64,000 nt of DNA from Liolophura sinensis (lineage: Eukaryota > Mollusca > Polyplacophora > Chitonida > Chitonidae). Location: assembly GCF_032854445.1 (NCBI RefSeq), contig NC_088304.1:18885850-18949849 (forward strand), in the 5' to 3' direction. The notes below the pieces were generated by a model. It searched no databases. It worked only from the letters and a program-made list of their open reading frames with translations, and was not told the origin of the DNA. Both the position numbers and the translations under genes were made by a program. Below are positions 1 through 12,100 of the stretch, one piece after another (the first letter of the stretch is position 1; every line of letters begins with the position of its first letter).

Positions 1-617
1 TTATTTACTCATCCAGCCACAATAGACATAAGGAGGATGGTATCTACTCATCCAGCCACAATAGACATAAGGAGGATGGTATTTACTCATCCAGCCACAA
101 TAGATATAAGAAGAATGGTATCTACTCATCCAGCCACAATAGACATAAGGAGGATGGTATTTACTCATCCAGCCACAATAGATATAAGAAGAATGGTATT
201 TACTCATCCAGCCACAATAGATATAAGAAGGATGGTATCTACTCATCTGGCCACAATAGATATAAGAAGGATGGTATCTACTCATCTGGCCACAATAGAT
301 ATAAGAAGGATGGTATCTACTCATCTGGCCACAATAGATATAAGAAGGATGGTATCTACTCATCTGGCCACAATAGATATAAGAAGGATGGTATCTACTC
401 ATCCAGCCACAATAGACATAAGGAGGATGGTATTTACTCATCCAGCCACAATAGATATAAGAAGGATGGTATCTACTCATCTGGCCACAATAGATATAAG
501 AAGGATGGTATCTACTCATCCAGCCACAATAGATATAAGAAGGATGGTATCTACTCATCTGGCCACAATAGATATAAGAAGGATGGTATCTACTCATCTG
601 GCCACAATAGATATAAC
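1..617. repeat. 39-bp minisatellite, about 16 copies
   Basis: Head-to-tail copies of a 39-bp unit containing ACTCATCCAGCCACAATAGA and a variant with CATCTGGCC. The unit is 13 codons long, so both strands stay open through the array and give 13-residue repeats. The array is cut by the window edge. No splice sites or flanking coding sequence were seen, so it is treated as non-coding. Confidence 0.95.
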
Positions 618-1010
618 ACTACACAGAAGACACGGATATCCACACAAATCCTTCCCGTCAAAATAAAAACATTTTTCACCCAGAAACATTATTTTTGTCT
701 GTGCAGTGTCAAAAGAATGCTGATCACCAAAAATACATTCTGAGGTACATGGAACATTAATCAAGAATGCAGAGATTTGGTCACAGCATTCACAAAAGCT
801 CATGCACAACAAGCTGTACAACAGCTGTCTAACAGGCTGAACAATAAGCTGTCATGATAATTATTACTACGACAAAAAAAAAAAATAATTTTGATTATAA
901 AACAAGGTTCTGACTATTTGCAAAATGTATTATGTTTAACATTTAACAGCAGACAAAAACAAATTATCTGTCTGCAGTGAAGTGCACTTCCATGTTCAGT
1001 GCGGTTCATG

Positions 1011-1190
1011 CAGTTCAATCATGACAATCAAACAGTTCAATCAGGACAAACAATACCGTTCAACCATGACAATCGAACAGTTCAATCATGACAATCAAAC
1101 AGTTCAATCATGACAATCAAACAGTTCAACCATGACAATCAAACAGTTCAACCATGACAATCTAACAGTTCAATCATGACAAACCAAACA
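1011..1190. repeat. 22-bp minisatellite, about 8 copies
   Basis: Tandem copies of a unit close to CAGTTCAATCATGACAATCA, spaced 22 bases apart, with small substitutions (CAACC for CAATC, GGACAA for TGACAA). Confidence 0.9.
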
Positions 1191-2422
1191 TCCTGACCAA
1201 GATAACATTACTGAGGAGTCAAACTTGAGCAGACACATTGGAACAACAGAAAAATCATCACACTAACATCAGTGCTTTATTTCAACTGGCATTGCTGGGT
1301 GCTTTGTGTGATTTTTATGCTGAACAGTCATGACAGTATCAGTGTGATTAAAATAGTGCACAGAAAGCTCTACATCATGAACTAACAGACAGTGTGCACC
1401 CTATATTTCATCTACAGAAGTGCTTTGATCGTGACATGAATAAGCGTTGCTGTTCTTATAACATAATATGGAAATTGTTCAACTGCTGTAGGTGTATAGG
1501 CCTAGCTGACTTCTGCCTGCCCACTGAACAACATGACACATATGATCTTGTTTGTGGTGATGTCAGTATCCTGCCAAGCTTATGACATCAGCATGCACCA
1601 GATGTCACTGACATGGTATCACTGAAACAACTGGACAACTGCAATAACGTATGATGGTGGTTAGCCTTCAGGGTATAATCCACATACATGTATTCCCCAG
1701 GGACTAATATTTGGACCCCCTACCCAATCATGTGAATGGTCTGTTGCCCAGTTTGCTGACGCAAATGTCCCAAATGAGGACTGGAATACGACTTTTCAGA
1801 TATGCATATCTCTCTTTTATTGTTTGAACAGTCTGGGGAAGTTGTAATAAGAAAAGTGAACATGTGTGTGTTTGATTTCAAACTATGCATTAGTTTAACT
1901 TAAATATGCTTTCACAAGTTTTTATTCGAGATAATGTAACCTAGGTTAAGCATCAGTTTAATGTAAAGTAACAACCCTTACAAATCACAAGTACCTGAGA
2001 CTCTCCTCCCCAATGTATGCAGTTTTGCATTAAAACATGTAAAACATGCAGTTTTGCATTAAAACATGTAAAAAAAATATGCAGTTTTGCATTTACTGAC
2101 ACCTGTAAAACGGGGAGTGTCCAAGTGCATACCGTCTTTTATGGCCTTAATTAAACACTGTGTGTGCACATAAAGCTCAATCTAATAAAACAACTTTGTG
2201 GAGTGCTGACTAGGTGTATATAGAGATCAGAGTAAAGACACAGATACTTACTGAACTGATACCACCTAACTAAGGCCTACACGACACTGCACAGATAGGT
2301 TACGCCTGAAGAGTGGGTTGCTGGGTCAAGGTCATTCCACATTGTGTACACTAGGCAAAACAAAAACACCTCTGCTCAGATGGTACATCATATACAGTCA
2401 CAGACTAACATGAGAAATCACA

Positions 2423-2444
2423 GGGGTGGGCGACAGGGTGGGGG
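2423..2444 (+). other. Potential G-quadruplex motif
   Basis: Four runs of three or more G separated by loops of 1, 5 and 1 bases (GGGTGGGCGACAGGGTGGGG), fitting the usual G4 pattern. It lies in a GC-rich patch with no gene identified beside it. Confidence 0.5.
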
Positions 2445-2514
2445 AGGTGGAGGGAAAAACGCCTGACTAAGGCACTGTGCCATCAACTGGCTTGGGATAA
2501 AAGGGGCCACACTT

Positions 2515-2537
2515 CACACACACACACACACACACAA
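2515..2537. repeat. (CA)n microsatellite
   Basis: About ten CA dinucleotides in a row. Confidence 0.9.
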
Positions 2538-3669
2538 ACATAACACAACATCAGCAGTAATGAAAAGTCAGATAAACCAGTTCTTTAAACAAACAAAAAA
2601 TGAGTAAATACATGTTAAAATAAATAATGACCTTTTATCAAAAACGAAAAAAATGGTTCAATCAGACTTTTAATGTTTAGTAATGGTGAAGTTATTTCCT
2701 AAGCAATACACCAAATGAATATTTTTAAGTGTTTTTTTTTTCTCTCACATTTATGCTTTTTTGGTCTTTAGTATCATGTGTACCTTTTCTAACATTTTAA
2801 GCATTTGTCATCTAATTTGTCTGCCTAACGCTGGACAACTGGAATGGTTGATAATTTACTGACCCAATAAAAAACTTTTTTCCCTATTTGTTTAAAATAA
2901 AGGAGAAGCATGGGTTACACTAACTGATAAGCTGGGAGTAATTGTGTAAAACGAAACAAAACAAGAACAAACAAATGTAACAATTTCACAGCTATTTGAC
3001 CTCTGCATGGTTAAATGGGTAATGAACTTCAGGTTCAATTCTGGGAGAACCAAATTTCAGGATACATCATTTGAGTCTCCACCAGCTGTTTTTGGAGTAC
3101 GCACAGACAAAAAAATCAAACCAACCTCTGTGTGACCTGCATGATTAGACACATGACTTACATATACATTAGGTTCTGACAATAGATTAAAGCCTTCAGA
3201 TAATGGACCAGAACACAAACTCCTAAAACACCCAATTCTAGTCCTTCATAGAATGTGGTTGACTTGACCAACAAAACAGGACAGGTACACTATTGTGGGC
3301 TATTTACATAGGCAACTAAAAAGATATGGTGAAAAATTAGAATGTTATCAAAATGATAAGGAAATAGTTTGAAGTCCTCTGTTTTCTATACAAAATAATA
3401 GTGCGTATGCATGTACAGGTGCTGTAATTCTTCCACCTTTTCACATGTTTGTAAGGTGTTCTGAGGGCATTCATCTGTGTAAGCTGATAAAATTATACTT
3501 CTTGTGAAGCCCTGAAATTGGCCAATCCACTCAATGTAGTTTTGTCTTCAAAATCAAATTAGAAACATGTATAAATTGCAATGAAAGTTTTTCATATGCG
3601 AAAGGTTGAGGAATTAGGGTAGCTCTGAATATTGGAGTTATGATGGTCTCATTTTTTAAACATACAGGG
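2538..3669. other. Intergenic stretch, nothing recognised
   Basis: AT-rich sequence with no long open frame, no splice-flanked exon and no repeat array that I could identify. Confidence 0.5.
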
Positions 3670-3735
3670 TTCATTTATTTGAGAGGTGTTTTACGCCGTA
3701 CTAAAAATTATTTCATTTACACGACGGCAGCCAAC
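3670..3735 (-). mobile_element. SINE family 1, 3' tail fragment
   Basis: It matches the reverse complement of the family 1 tail: a TTATTTGA run, then GGTGTTTTACGCCGTACT, then the ATTTCATTTACACGACGGC segment. Only the tail is kept, and it lies directly upstream of a TTAA-flanked miniature transposon. Confidence 0.75.
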
Positions 3736-3772
3736 GTTGCATATACATCTATGCATTATGCCTTAATCAATA

Positions 3773-4358
3773 TTAAAGGAGAAGAAAATTTAAATATCAA
3801 TCAAATACCATTGAAAAGAGTATGCTTTTCCTCGCAGGTGCATGCCATAAAAAAAATTCTAATATGTACCTCAAGTTGATAAATAATAAATAAAGTCAGC
3901 GGCAAAATCTGCTGTGGGCGACTCCATTTTGCCTAAGAACTAGTCCTGAAGTCTTCTGGGTTAGGAGGAGAATTACCGTCAGAAACTGCCGAAATGCAGT
4001 TTGTACATTTCTGGTAGAACTCTTCTTCCCAGAAGGTAGCGAACAGTGCAGATCATTTTTCGTTTGACGCTCAGGAAACTGGAATGTTGGACGTAGGTTC
4101 CGAGTTTACACAAACAAGTCTTTAACAGTTTTAACGATTCTCACTGGCTGAGAGGCAACACACCCACAGCTTAAATTACAGGGTGTTCAAGATGGAGGAC
4201 GTGACAGACTCAACGATTTATGCCAGCTCTGCTGTTTTCAGGCTTTACATGTATGGCAAGGAAAGATGACAAAATCATCCAACAGTCACCACCAGATATA
4301 AACAAATGTGCTCTTTTGAGTCTATAGTGTCATGTTTTTAAGTTTTCTTCTCCTTTAA
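3773..4358. mobile_element. TTAA-flanked MITE (piggyBac-like target)
   Basis: Both ends are TTAA, and the ends are inverted copies of each other over about 23 bases: AGGAGAAGAAAATTTAAA on the left, AGGAGAAGAAAACTTAAAA on the right read in reverse complement. At 586 bp with no transposase frame it is a non-autonomous element. The TTAA duplication suggests mobilisation by a piggyBac-type transposase (inference). Confidence 0.75.
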
Positions 4359-5670
4359 GACTTATATACAGGTACAATAATCACATGTTGTGATCCACCT
4401 TGGAAGCCAAAACACATTCTGTGTGAACAACAGTTACTAAATCTGGAAAGTGGATAAAGTAGCATAACATGGTACACTGATGAAAATGGATGTGTTTCCA
4501 ATCAGTCAGATATGAGCCTTCTGTCTACTGGCTAAAGCACCGTGCAGGTTTTAAGAGGCTGGCTGGCTTAATACTGAAGCCATGGGACCCGTTTCACAAA
4601 GCGTATGCAACGTTACATGCATGTATTGCAATCAGTATTGTAGATATTACGTTGCCATGGTAGTTCCGTAAGTAGCACTCATTAGTAGTTAGTAGCTGAC
4701 AGGCTGCTTGAAATCTAGCATTAGTAGATTAAAACATTTACTTTAATAAACTGTTACACAGCTGTGTTTATATAAGGAGAGATAAGGAGTAGACTTGCAT
4801 CTAACCTACAGGGTTTTAATATTCACATACATGTACACACACATGCACAAAATGAAACCATAATGTGAGACATACTAAACAACCTTTTTCATTTTTTAGA
4901 GAGCACCTACATGTAGACAATCTCAAGAGACATCAGGAGAAGTTACCGCTTGTAATTCTGTTTTGTTTACACTGCTTTTACTCAGGCATATTTTTGAGTG
5001 TCTGTGTATCACTCAGTACAGTTCTGTGCATACCTCTTGGCTCAAAACCCAGTTCAAGTTATAAACGATAACATAAACAGCAGGAAAATGGCCCTTTTAT
5101 GCTACGGGCAAAAAGGTGAGGAATAAGAATAAATGCACAGTACTATTATATCATAGTACAACTCTTATTTTTATACCAATTTTGCCAGCTACTTAATCCA
5201 TCTTAATAACTTGATGATGTAGAGAAAACTACACTGACTGGATTCATCAGCTCAGATGTTTGAGCTTCAGGTTTACACGTAAAAAAAAAATATATTATTT
5301 TATCATTGTATTATGGACAATGTCTTCAAAATATGCCTAAAAAACATGATAAACATGAGGAAAGGCTGAAGAATAACACCGGTCAAATTTTCACAAGTAC
5401 AAGAGCTGCTTCCTTTGGACAAATCATGAAAGGAATGAACCAAAATTTTTCATACCATTAATGCTGTGAAGAGATGAAAGGAAATTTGTCAGCTTCAGAT
5501 TTAGCATGATTTTTGAACATTTTCTGTGTTTGTAGCCTGTCAGGATGATTCTGTTTTTTCAACAAAAAGAATCTTCAATATAAGGTTATACTCTTAATGA
5601 TTATAACAAATTTTTAAAAATGTAATGAATGAATATTGTGTGATTACATTTTAACTTTCTTCATACAAAA
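4359..5670. other. Intergenic stretch downstream of the cysteine-rich gene
   Basis: AT-rich DNA between the MITE and the likely poly(A) signal of the minus-strand gene. No gene or repeat family was recognised. Confidence 0.5.
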
Positions 5671-5676
5671 TTTATT
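5671..5676 (-). promoter_or_regulatory. Poly(A) signal AATAAA for the cysteine-rich gene
   Basis: A minus-strand AATAAA about 39 bases beyond the TAG stop at 5715-5717. Its position supports that stop as the real end of the gene. Confidence 0.5.
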
Positions 5677-5714
5677 GAACACAGTGTCCAAGATTTCCAA
5701 GGGAAGCAACTCTG

Positions 5715-8588
5715 CTAGACAAGCATAAGAAAGAGATTGCTCCATGGATCAATGTTGGCTTTAAATGTCTGAAAATGAATATAGTTAAGTTAAAAGTAAC
5801 AGAATATCTGTTGTGATTGTCAACAGCTGCACTAAAATACACTACAAATGTTACAGGTAACTAACTATTCATCAGTCTTAGAGACTGACAAAACTAACAA
5901 GTCTAGTGATCAGTTTACAAGAGCTACATGTACCAAGCTGTGTGGAGACACTTTTCTAAAACAAAAACTGTAATTAAGTTTGTTAGAAGTTTACAGACAA
6001 TTCTAGCCATTATATGTACAGGCTGTAAATAGATCAAAAGGGTGCTACAATCAAATGTGTTTTAATAAAGCTGGATTGAGAGGCCTTAAAAAAAGACGAG
6101 ATCAAAGGGAGATAACTCACATCACAAGAGCCATTTGACCCTGGGCCCGCGCAGCATTGACAGAGGATGATATCCACACAAGTAAATTGCTGAAACAAAA
6201 CAAAAAAACAAAATTGCTGAAATAAGTTACACACAGATAACACAGTTATTTTTTTCTTAAATAACAAGGTGATTGTGAAAATCAGTGACATTATTGTACA
6301 CTTACCATAAATGAAATATGACGTCACCATTTCAGCAAAACTAAGACAATTCAGCCTTAACATATCTCCATGCTAAACAATTCAGCTTTAATAGATCTCC
6401 ATGCTAAACAATTCAGCTTTAATAAATCTCCATGCTAGATAAAAATCTAACTGAAATTATTGATGGATACTCAGTTACAGAACACTACAAAAGTGAACAA
6501 CAAAATCAGCCATTAAAATTCTAAACTTGTTTACATTTTATTATTATCGATGACAACATATAAACATTCCATAACACTATATTCACGTGGTGTTCAATAA
6601 GAACTAATAAACTACAGTTCAACATGTTCATACGACAAACAGAAGAGAAGGTATATAGCTATATATTCAAATACAAAAATCTTGGACAAGTTTGCATGCA
6701 CTTGAAAATCCGGCAACAAAAACAAATGAAATATCACATAAAACAGCCAGAACTTGGATAACACTGAATATAATACATTTGTACCTTACAACAAGCTTGG
6801 GCATCCTGAAATACAAATGATTTCTTGACTCATTAAACTATGCATGTGGAAAGTCATACTAGAATTTTTTTTACTTATGAGACATCAGTCATGTTTATCA
6901 GTGTAGTAAACCTCTACTTGCTGTTTATCAGTGTAGTAAACCTCTACTTGCTGTATATTTGGATGACAGATCTATATTTTCATCACGACATGATTGGTGA
7001 CCAAAACAGATTTTGTGATTCCATGTTACAAGTGTTCACTTTAATGATTTGAATCTCTCATGTCCACATATTTAAAAATCAGTCATTAAATTTCTGTATT
7101 TCTATACCATTTCTGTACTTTCATACCATTATATGTACAGGCAAAAGAAAGCAAAGCAGATAGGAATTGGAAATTTGAGAAGAAAAGGTCATTTGGAAAA
7201 TTATTTTCGAGAATCAATCAAAGCAGAATCTATCACAGAGTCAAGCCTTTAATGAGATTCCTAGATTTTCATAAAATTTTCTTGAAAATAAAGCCCTGTA
7301 CCGTCTCCCTGTGGACATGTAGGCAAATTTAACACTTTTATTTTAATTAGTCAAAAGAAAAAATATATATATAGAACACAGTTCCCAAATGACAAACACT
7401 AGTTTTTCAGAAAGGATAATTTTGTACCCAACAAAGAATGTTTGAGGCTAACCTCAGCACCACATTACATTACCTTTCTGTTAGGACAGACCGAGTCCAG
7501 GCAACTGGTTACACTGGGGCTCTTGCAGCAGTCACATGACTCAGACAGGCTGATGCAGCATTCACAGCACTGGGGCTGTTCCTCCTTTCCACACAATTCC
7601 CACTGCCCACACATACCACGCGCCTGCAGGGCACAGGAAATACATGTGGTCAACACTAAGAACTGAGTGACAATATGGCAACTGTCATGGTCATATAGAA
7701 GTTAAATGATATAAAGCTTTCCACCATGAGATGAACTACATTCTGATACTAAAATGTGACAATTCCACCTTCCCCTGTCCAACAAACTCATACCTAAATA
7801 ATGTGCTCAAGACTGGCATTTAAAAATCCCAGCTAATACGCTGAATATACATTTACTAATTCATCCCAGTACCAAAGTTTTGGCAAGAAAAACCTATAAG
7901 TAAATCGTCGCTGTCTGATACCAGTGCACACTGTGTACTTTTGGGTTCTACTTACCAAACAACACTGTCTTAGCACCAAAATGATAACTACCAGCACCAC
8001 ATAGCCACCTACAGCTATGCACACAATGGCCGCAGTGGGTAACTGGGTAGAGCTAGCTACCGGGGTCTGAGTGGGTATCGCAGGAATAGTCTGCAACAAA
8101 AAAATGATAGAAGCTTGTTATGCAAATAATTTTAATTATTATTTTAACTTCATTGTTATAATATAATCCATTCTACAATATTCTTGACAAAAGTTCCACT
8201 TCCATTGAGCATTACAGGTGTCTCTTAGCTATCAAAGGATAACTCCTCTATAGTCATTAAGTATTTCTCATCTGGCACTCTAACTTCAAGTCACATACAT
8301 TTTCATGAAAATGTCCTGGAGGCGACCAGGCCCATAGCAAACAATCCTCTTCATGTTTATTTACATCACAGAAGTAATGCTAATACGAAAACACAGATAT
8401 GAAATGGGTAACAAAAAGTTGGCATACATACGTACATTTACATCCCTTGACATATACACAAAATCAAATCAATTTTGGTTGGGCTAAGAATATTGTCACA
8501 TAAAAATCTTCGATAATGTTTGCATAATAGCTGTACTAATAAAATAACAACGATAAAAACCAAGAAACAAAATACTTACATCTGACAT
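5715..8588 (-). CDS. Small cysteine-rich single-pass membrane protein, five exons
   Basis: Family not recognised. Predicted exons on the minus strand are 8588-8580 (Met-Ser-Asp), 8090-7956, 7623-7474, 6189-6121 and 5768-5715 (TAG stop). Every junction has a GT donor and an AG acceptor, and all exons end in phase 0, giving about 138 residues. The N-terminus is short and rich in Thr, Pro and Ser, without a clear signal peptide. One hydrophobic segment at about residues 25-44 (AIVCIAVGGYVVLVVIILVL) is the membrane helix. It is followed by a tail with 18 cysteines, many as CC pairs (QCCECC, CDCC, CQCC). The tail could bind metal or be palmitoylated (inference). The start ATG has A at -3, and the first exon holds only three codons. 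The last exon is short and less certain. Its start lies about 555 bases from that of ESS2 on the other strand. Confidence 0.6.
6190..7473 (-). other. Intron 3 of the cysteine-rich gene
   Basis: AT-rich intron. It carries a 30-bp direct duplication near 6895-6955 (GTTTATCAGTGTAGTAAACC twice); no coding sequence was seen. Confidence 0.5.
6347..6438. repeat. 31-bp direct repeat, three copies
   Basis: Three adjacent copies of a 31-bp unit containing AATTCAGCTTTAAT and TCTCCATGCTA, inside an intron of the minus-strand gene. Confidence 0.85.
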
Positions 8589-9143
8589 GTTGCAGTTTGG
8601 TGTACAATAAACTCTAATCAAATTGCAGTTAGAGCTGAACCTGCCTGGCTCTATCAAACATCAGTGGAGTATCTCGTCACCACCTAGATAGCTTGGTTAG
8701 ATAGCTTAGGAGTAAAGTGGAATCCGACCATGTATACACATGATTTCACCTGTTCAAATCATGGTAAAATGTTAGCAAGCATTCATTTCCAGCTTAACGT
8801 CAACCAAACGCGGCAAAGCATTCGAAACAACAACAACAATAATTTAAACTTGACGCTTACGCTTTATATTTTATGCACCGTGTGCATGGTTCGTTTCCAA
8901 GAAATGTACAACGCATATAACACAAATTCATCAAACACAAACATAAAAATAAAACTGCATGAAAAGAAAACTTTACTGTCTCCGAGAATCCATGATGCAG
9001 GTTGCGTCTTGTTTCCAGGAGAGCTCTTCTGCTTTGGTGATAAAAATTTACTAGCTTTCCACTTCCGGCGGTGCAACATCAACGTTTTAAGTTCGTTGAA
9101 ATAAATATTGTGTAGTAGTGTAGATCTCAAATCGTATTTTGAT
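8589..9143. promoter_or_regulatory. Probable divergent promoter region
   Basis: About 555 bases separate the start codon of the minus-strand cysteine-rich gene from the start codon of ESS2 on the plus strand. This head-to-head layout implies a shared promoter and both 5' UTRs. No TATA box was evident. A plus-strand open frame at 8730-9104 has no recognisable product and is taken as chance. Confidence 0.5.
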
Positions 9144-12100
9144 ATGTCAGTGGTGAAATCCGACGACAAGGTTGTGGCCACAGTCACACAACATATACCT
9201 GCTTCAAAAGTTAAAAAGAAAATACTCGATGAAGAATCCTACACAGAGGTAAGTCAACGTCACAACATGATAAACAATTTCTGCTATGTCTCTGTGGACT
9301 GCGTAAACTATGCTAGTGTTGATCTATTTCATTCATGTTTAACGCCATTCTCAACATTTTTACTTATACAATGACCGTTAGTGTCATGGGTGGACGAAAC
9401 CTGAGTGCCCAGTGTAAACCACCCACCTTTGGCTTGTGACTGTAGTACTTTCCCACGTGTGACACACGGCGTGTCCAAGATGTTGTGTCCTACACACATG
9501 GTGTTGTGTTTAGGTGAAAAAGCCTTATCTAGGGCTGGATGCTAGATGTAACAATACATGCCTTGGAAACCTTGGTATATACTTCTGCATTGAGTTACTC
9601 TTCTACACGCTGTCTTAATTTGGCAATGAGGGTTCCCAGCTACCTTATGGGACAGTTTTTCGTGGTGGATGGCTACCACTTCATCCATTACATCATGAAT
9701 TGCATCTCCTGAGATAACTTTACAGATTTCTGCACTAGTACCGCTTTTTCCTACACCGGGCCAGCCTTGCTTCTACTTTTGCATTCTGATAGAGTGGAAG
9801 CTCAGTGCATTTTCTTCGCTTTACCGGAGATTGGTAATTACAATGACAATGTGTACATTAAAACTATGAAAACATTGGAGGGTTACTTCAAGCCTGCTGT
9901 CAACATACAAGCCAAGCGACAAGAAATCCATGCTCGCACCCAGTTACCAGGTGAGAATGTAAGACGTGTATTGCTGTGTTACGTGATTTGGCCGCTACAT
10001 GTTCTTGCAGTGATTCCCATGATGAAATGCTACATGATCAGCTGATTGAGAAAACCACTTCAACTTGTATTCGAGAGCAGTTATTGCTGGAAAGCAACTT
10101 AAAACTTCACCAAGGCAGGTAGAGACACAGACAGTTGCCAGTGTTTCAACTAAAGTGTCACCAACTAATACCCTTCTTTACCACAGCTTGTTCAAAAAGG
10201 TTATAAGTTTGTGTGTTATTAATTGTGAAACCTCTGAAAGAATTGACGAAATAATTGGATTGGGGATCTCATTGGCCGACACGTGGTTGGCGTGTTAGTG
10301 TGGTGCAATGACCAATAAGCATCTCACCAATGCAGTCGCAGTGAGTTCAAGTCCAGCTCATGCTGGCCTCCTCTCCAACTGTATGTGGGAAGATCTCTCA
10401 GCAACCTGCAGATGGTTGTGGTTTTCCCTAAGGTTCTGCTCAGTTTCCTTCCACCATAATGCTGGCCGCCGTCGTATAAGTGAAATATTCTTGAGTACGC
10501 CGTAAAACACCAATCAAATAAATAAATAAATAAATAACCAAGTAATTGAATGTAAGTGTAGCATTGTTTCATCCACCAACTGATTTTGGTTCTTGCAGAA
10601 TATCGAAAAGATCATCCAGAGAGACTTTTTCCCAGACCTGCCAAAGCTACAGGCACAAGCCGAGTATCTGGAAGCAGTGGAGAAGAATGATCTGGTGAAG
10701 TTACGAGAAATTCAAATAAAGTATGGGCCTAAACGACCAGGGACCAACACGCCATCATTGTGTAAGATGCTGTTTTCCACTGTGTTACATTTAAACCGTA
10801 GTGGAAATTTTCCTCAGAAACTATCTGAAGACAAAATCCACAGCTGAAAATGTATATGATGTGTCACTATTTGGTGGACAAGACAACAAACTGGGATGAG
10901 AATTTAACTTAGAAACCAAACCAAAGGCTAAATCCACCATTGAAGGAAGTGTCATAACGTATCACTAAATGCGGGACATGATTGTGTAAGCACCTGGAAA
11001 AGACCGAAATGGATAAACAAACTGTTGATATTCATAGCCATAATGTAAAGGATTCTCACAGTTGAGTACAGAAGGATGAAACTTATTTGACTAGGTTTAA
11101 GGTGAGAATGTTGTATACAAAATGCATTGTAATAAACACAAATGGTTAATCTTGTGAGTGCTCAGCTGACGGTACTCATTCTTACTGATAGCTTTTGATG
11201 AGTGAGTTCGCGTGTTCAAATCCAGTAACAGGTGTTTTAGAGCCTGTTTTCCTCCACATGTAGATCTGATTACTGGTCACATACGTAAAATCATTCCTAA
11301 ATGGAATTTTTCCTAAACTCCATGCATATGCGTTGTGTATTTAAAACCCAGATCAAACACATGTAAAGACAAAATTATCTGGAAAAGTTATTGGAAAAAG
11401 TTGATCATTTATTGAGAAATAAAAAGTGATAAAATGTGACATCAGTTTGCCACTTACGATCAGTCATATTTGATTTAAAAAATAAAAAAACTAATCTTTT
11501 TAAAAAAATAGAGCAATGTAAATACACATTCCAGTTACTGATTCCAGAGTGTTATCAGCTATTTGGAGAATTATCTTCAAATCACAGTGAACAGTCACTT
11601 TATCAGATCTGCCACAAAACTTCCCATCTTTATAGGCAAATAAAGGCCATAAAATGTTACTTTTAGTGGAGAATCTTACATTTTTCTAGTAGGACATGAT
11701 CCAACATTCCAAGAAAATCTCAAAACACCTGTCTAAAATAACAGAATTCTCAGAATCAAGGAAAATGAGTAATTTTACCGTTCAGCAAATATTAGGTCAT
11801 TTACAGTATTTCTTGATCACTAACAACAAAGTTGCCAATAGAGAATTACACGTAATAAATTAACATTAACATCTCATCAGTTGTTTTAATCCTAAACTTG
11901 GAAACTTTTATATACTGGTATGTTTGATTGAATTGTTTTACTTTTTTCAGATAAACACCCCAGCAACATTTGAAACCCCAGAACCAGGTAGCACACATTC
12001 TCCAGTAAGGAAGGACGATAAGCCTGATCGAGATGAGCCAGAAACCTCCTCTTCTGAGAGTCAGAATCCAGAAAAACCTCTACCAAACAGTATGTACCCC

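Larger units (their letters stand above)
618..2510. other. Intergenic stretch without a recognised gene
   Basis: AT-rich sequence with short open frames only. It holds the 22-bp array at 1011-1190 and, at about 2013-2095, three copies of a short unit containing TGCAGTTTTGCATT. No coding sequence or RNA gene was recognised. Confidence 0.6.

Noticed and set aside
1-666. Open frames of about 200 codons on both strands
   Set aside because: They follow from a frame-neutral 39-bp repeat; no start, splice or homology support.
8730-9104. 124-codon plus-strand frame
   Set aside because: Lies in the divergent promoter region, no recognisable protein features.
10274-10572. Short frames over SINE copies on either strand, here and at the other family 1 copies
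   Set aside because: The same conceptual peptides recur at every SINE copy, so they are repeat artefacts.
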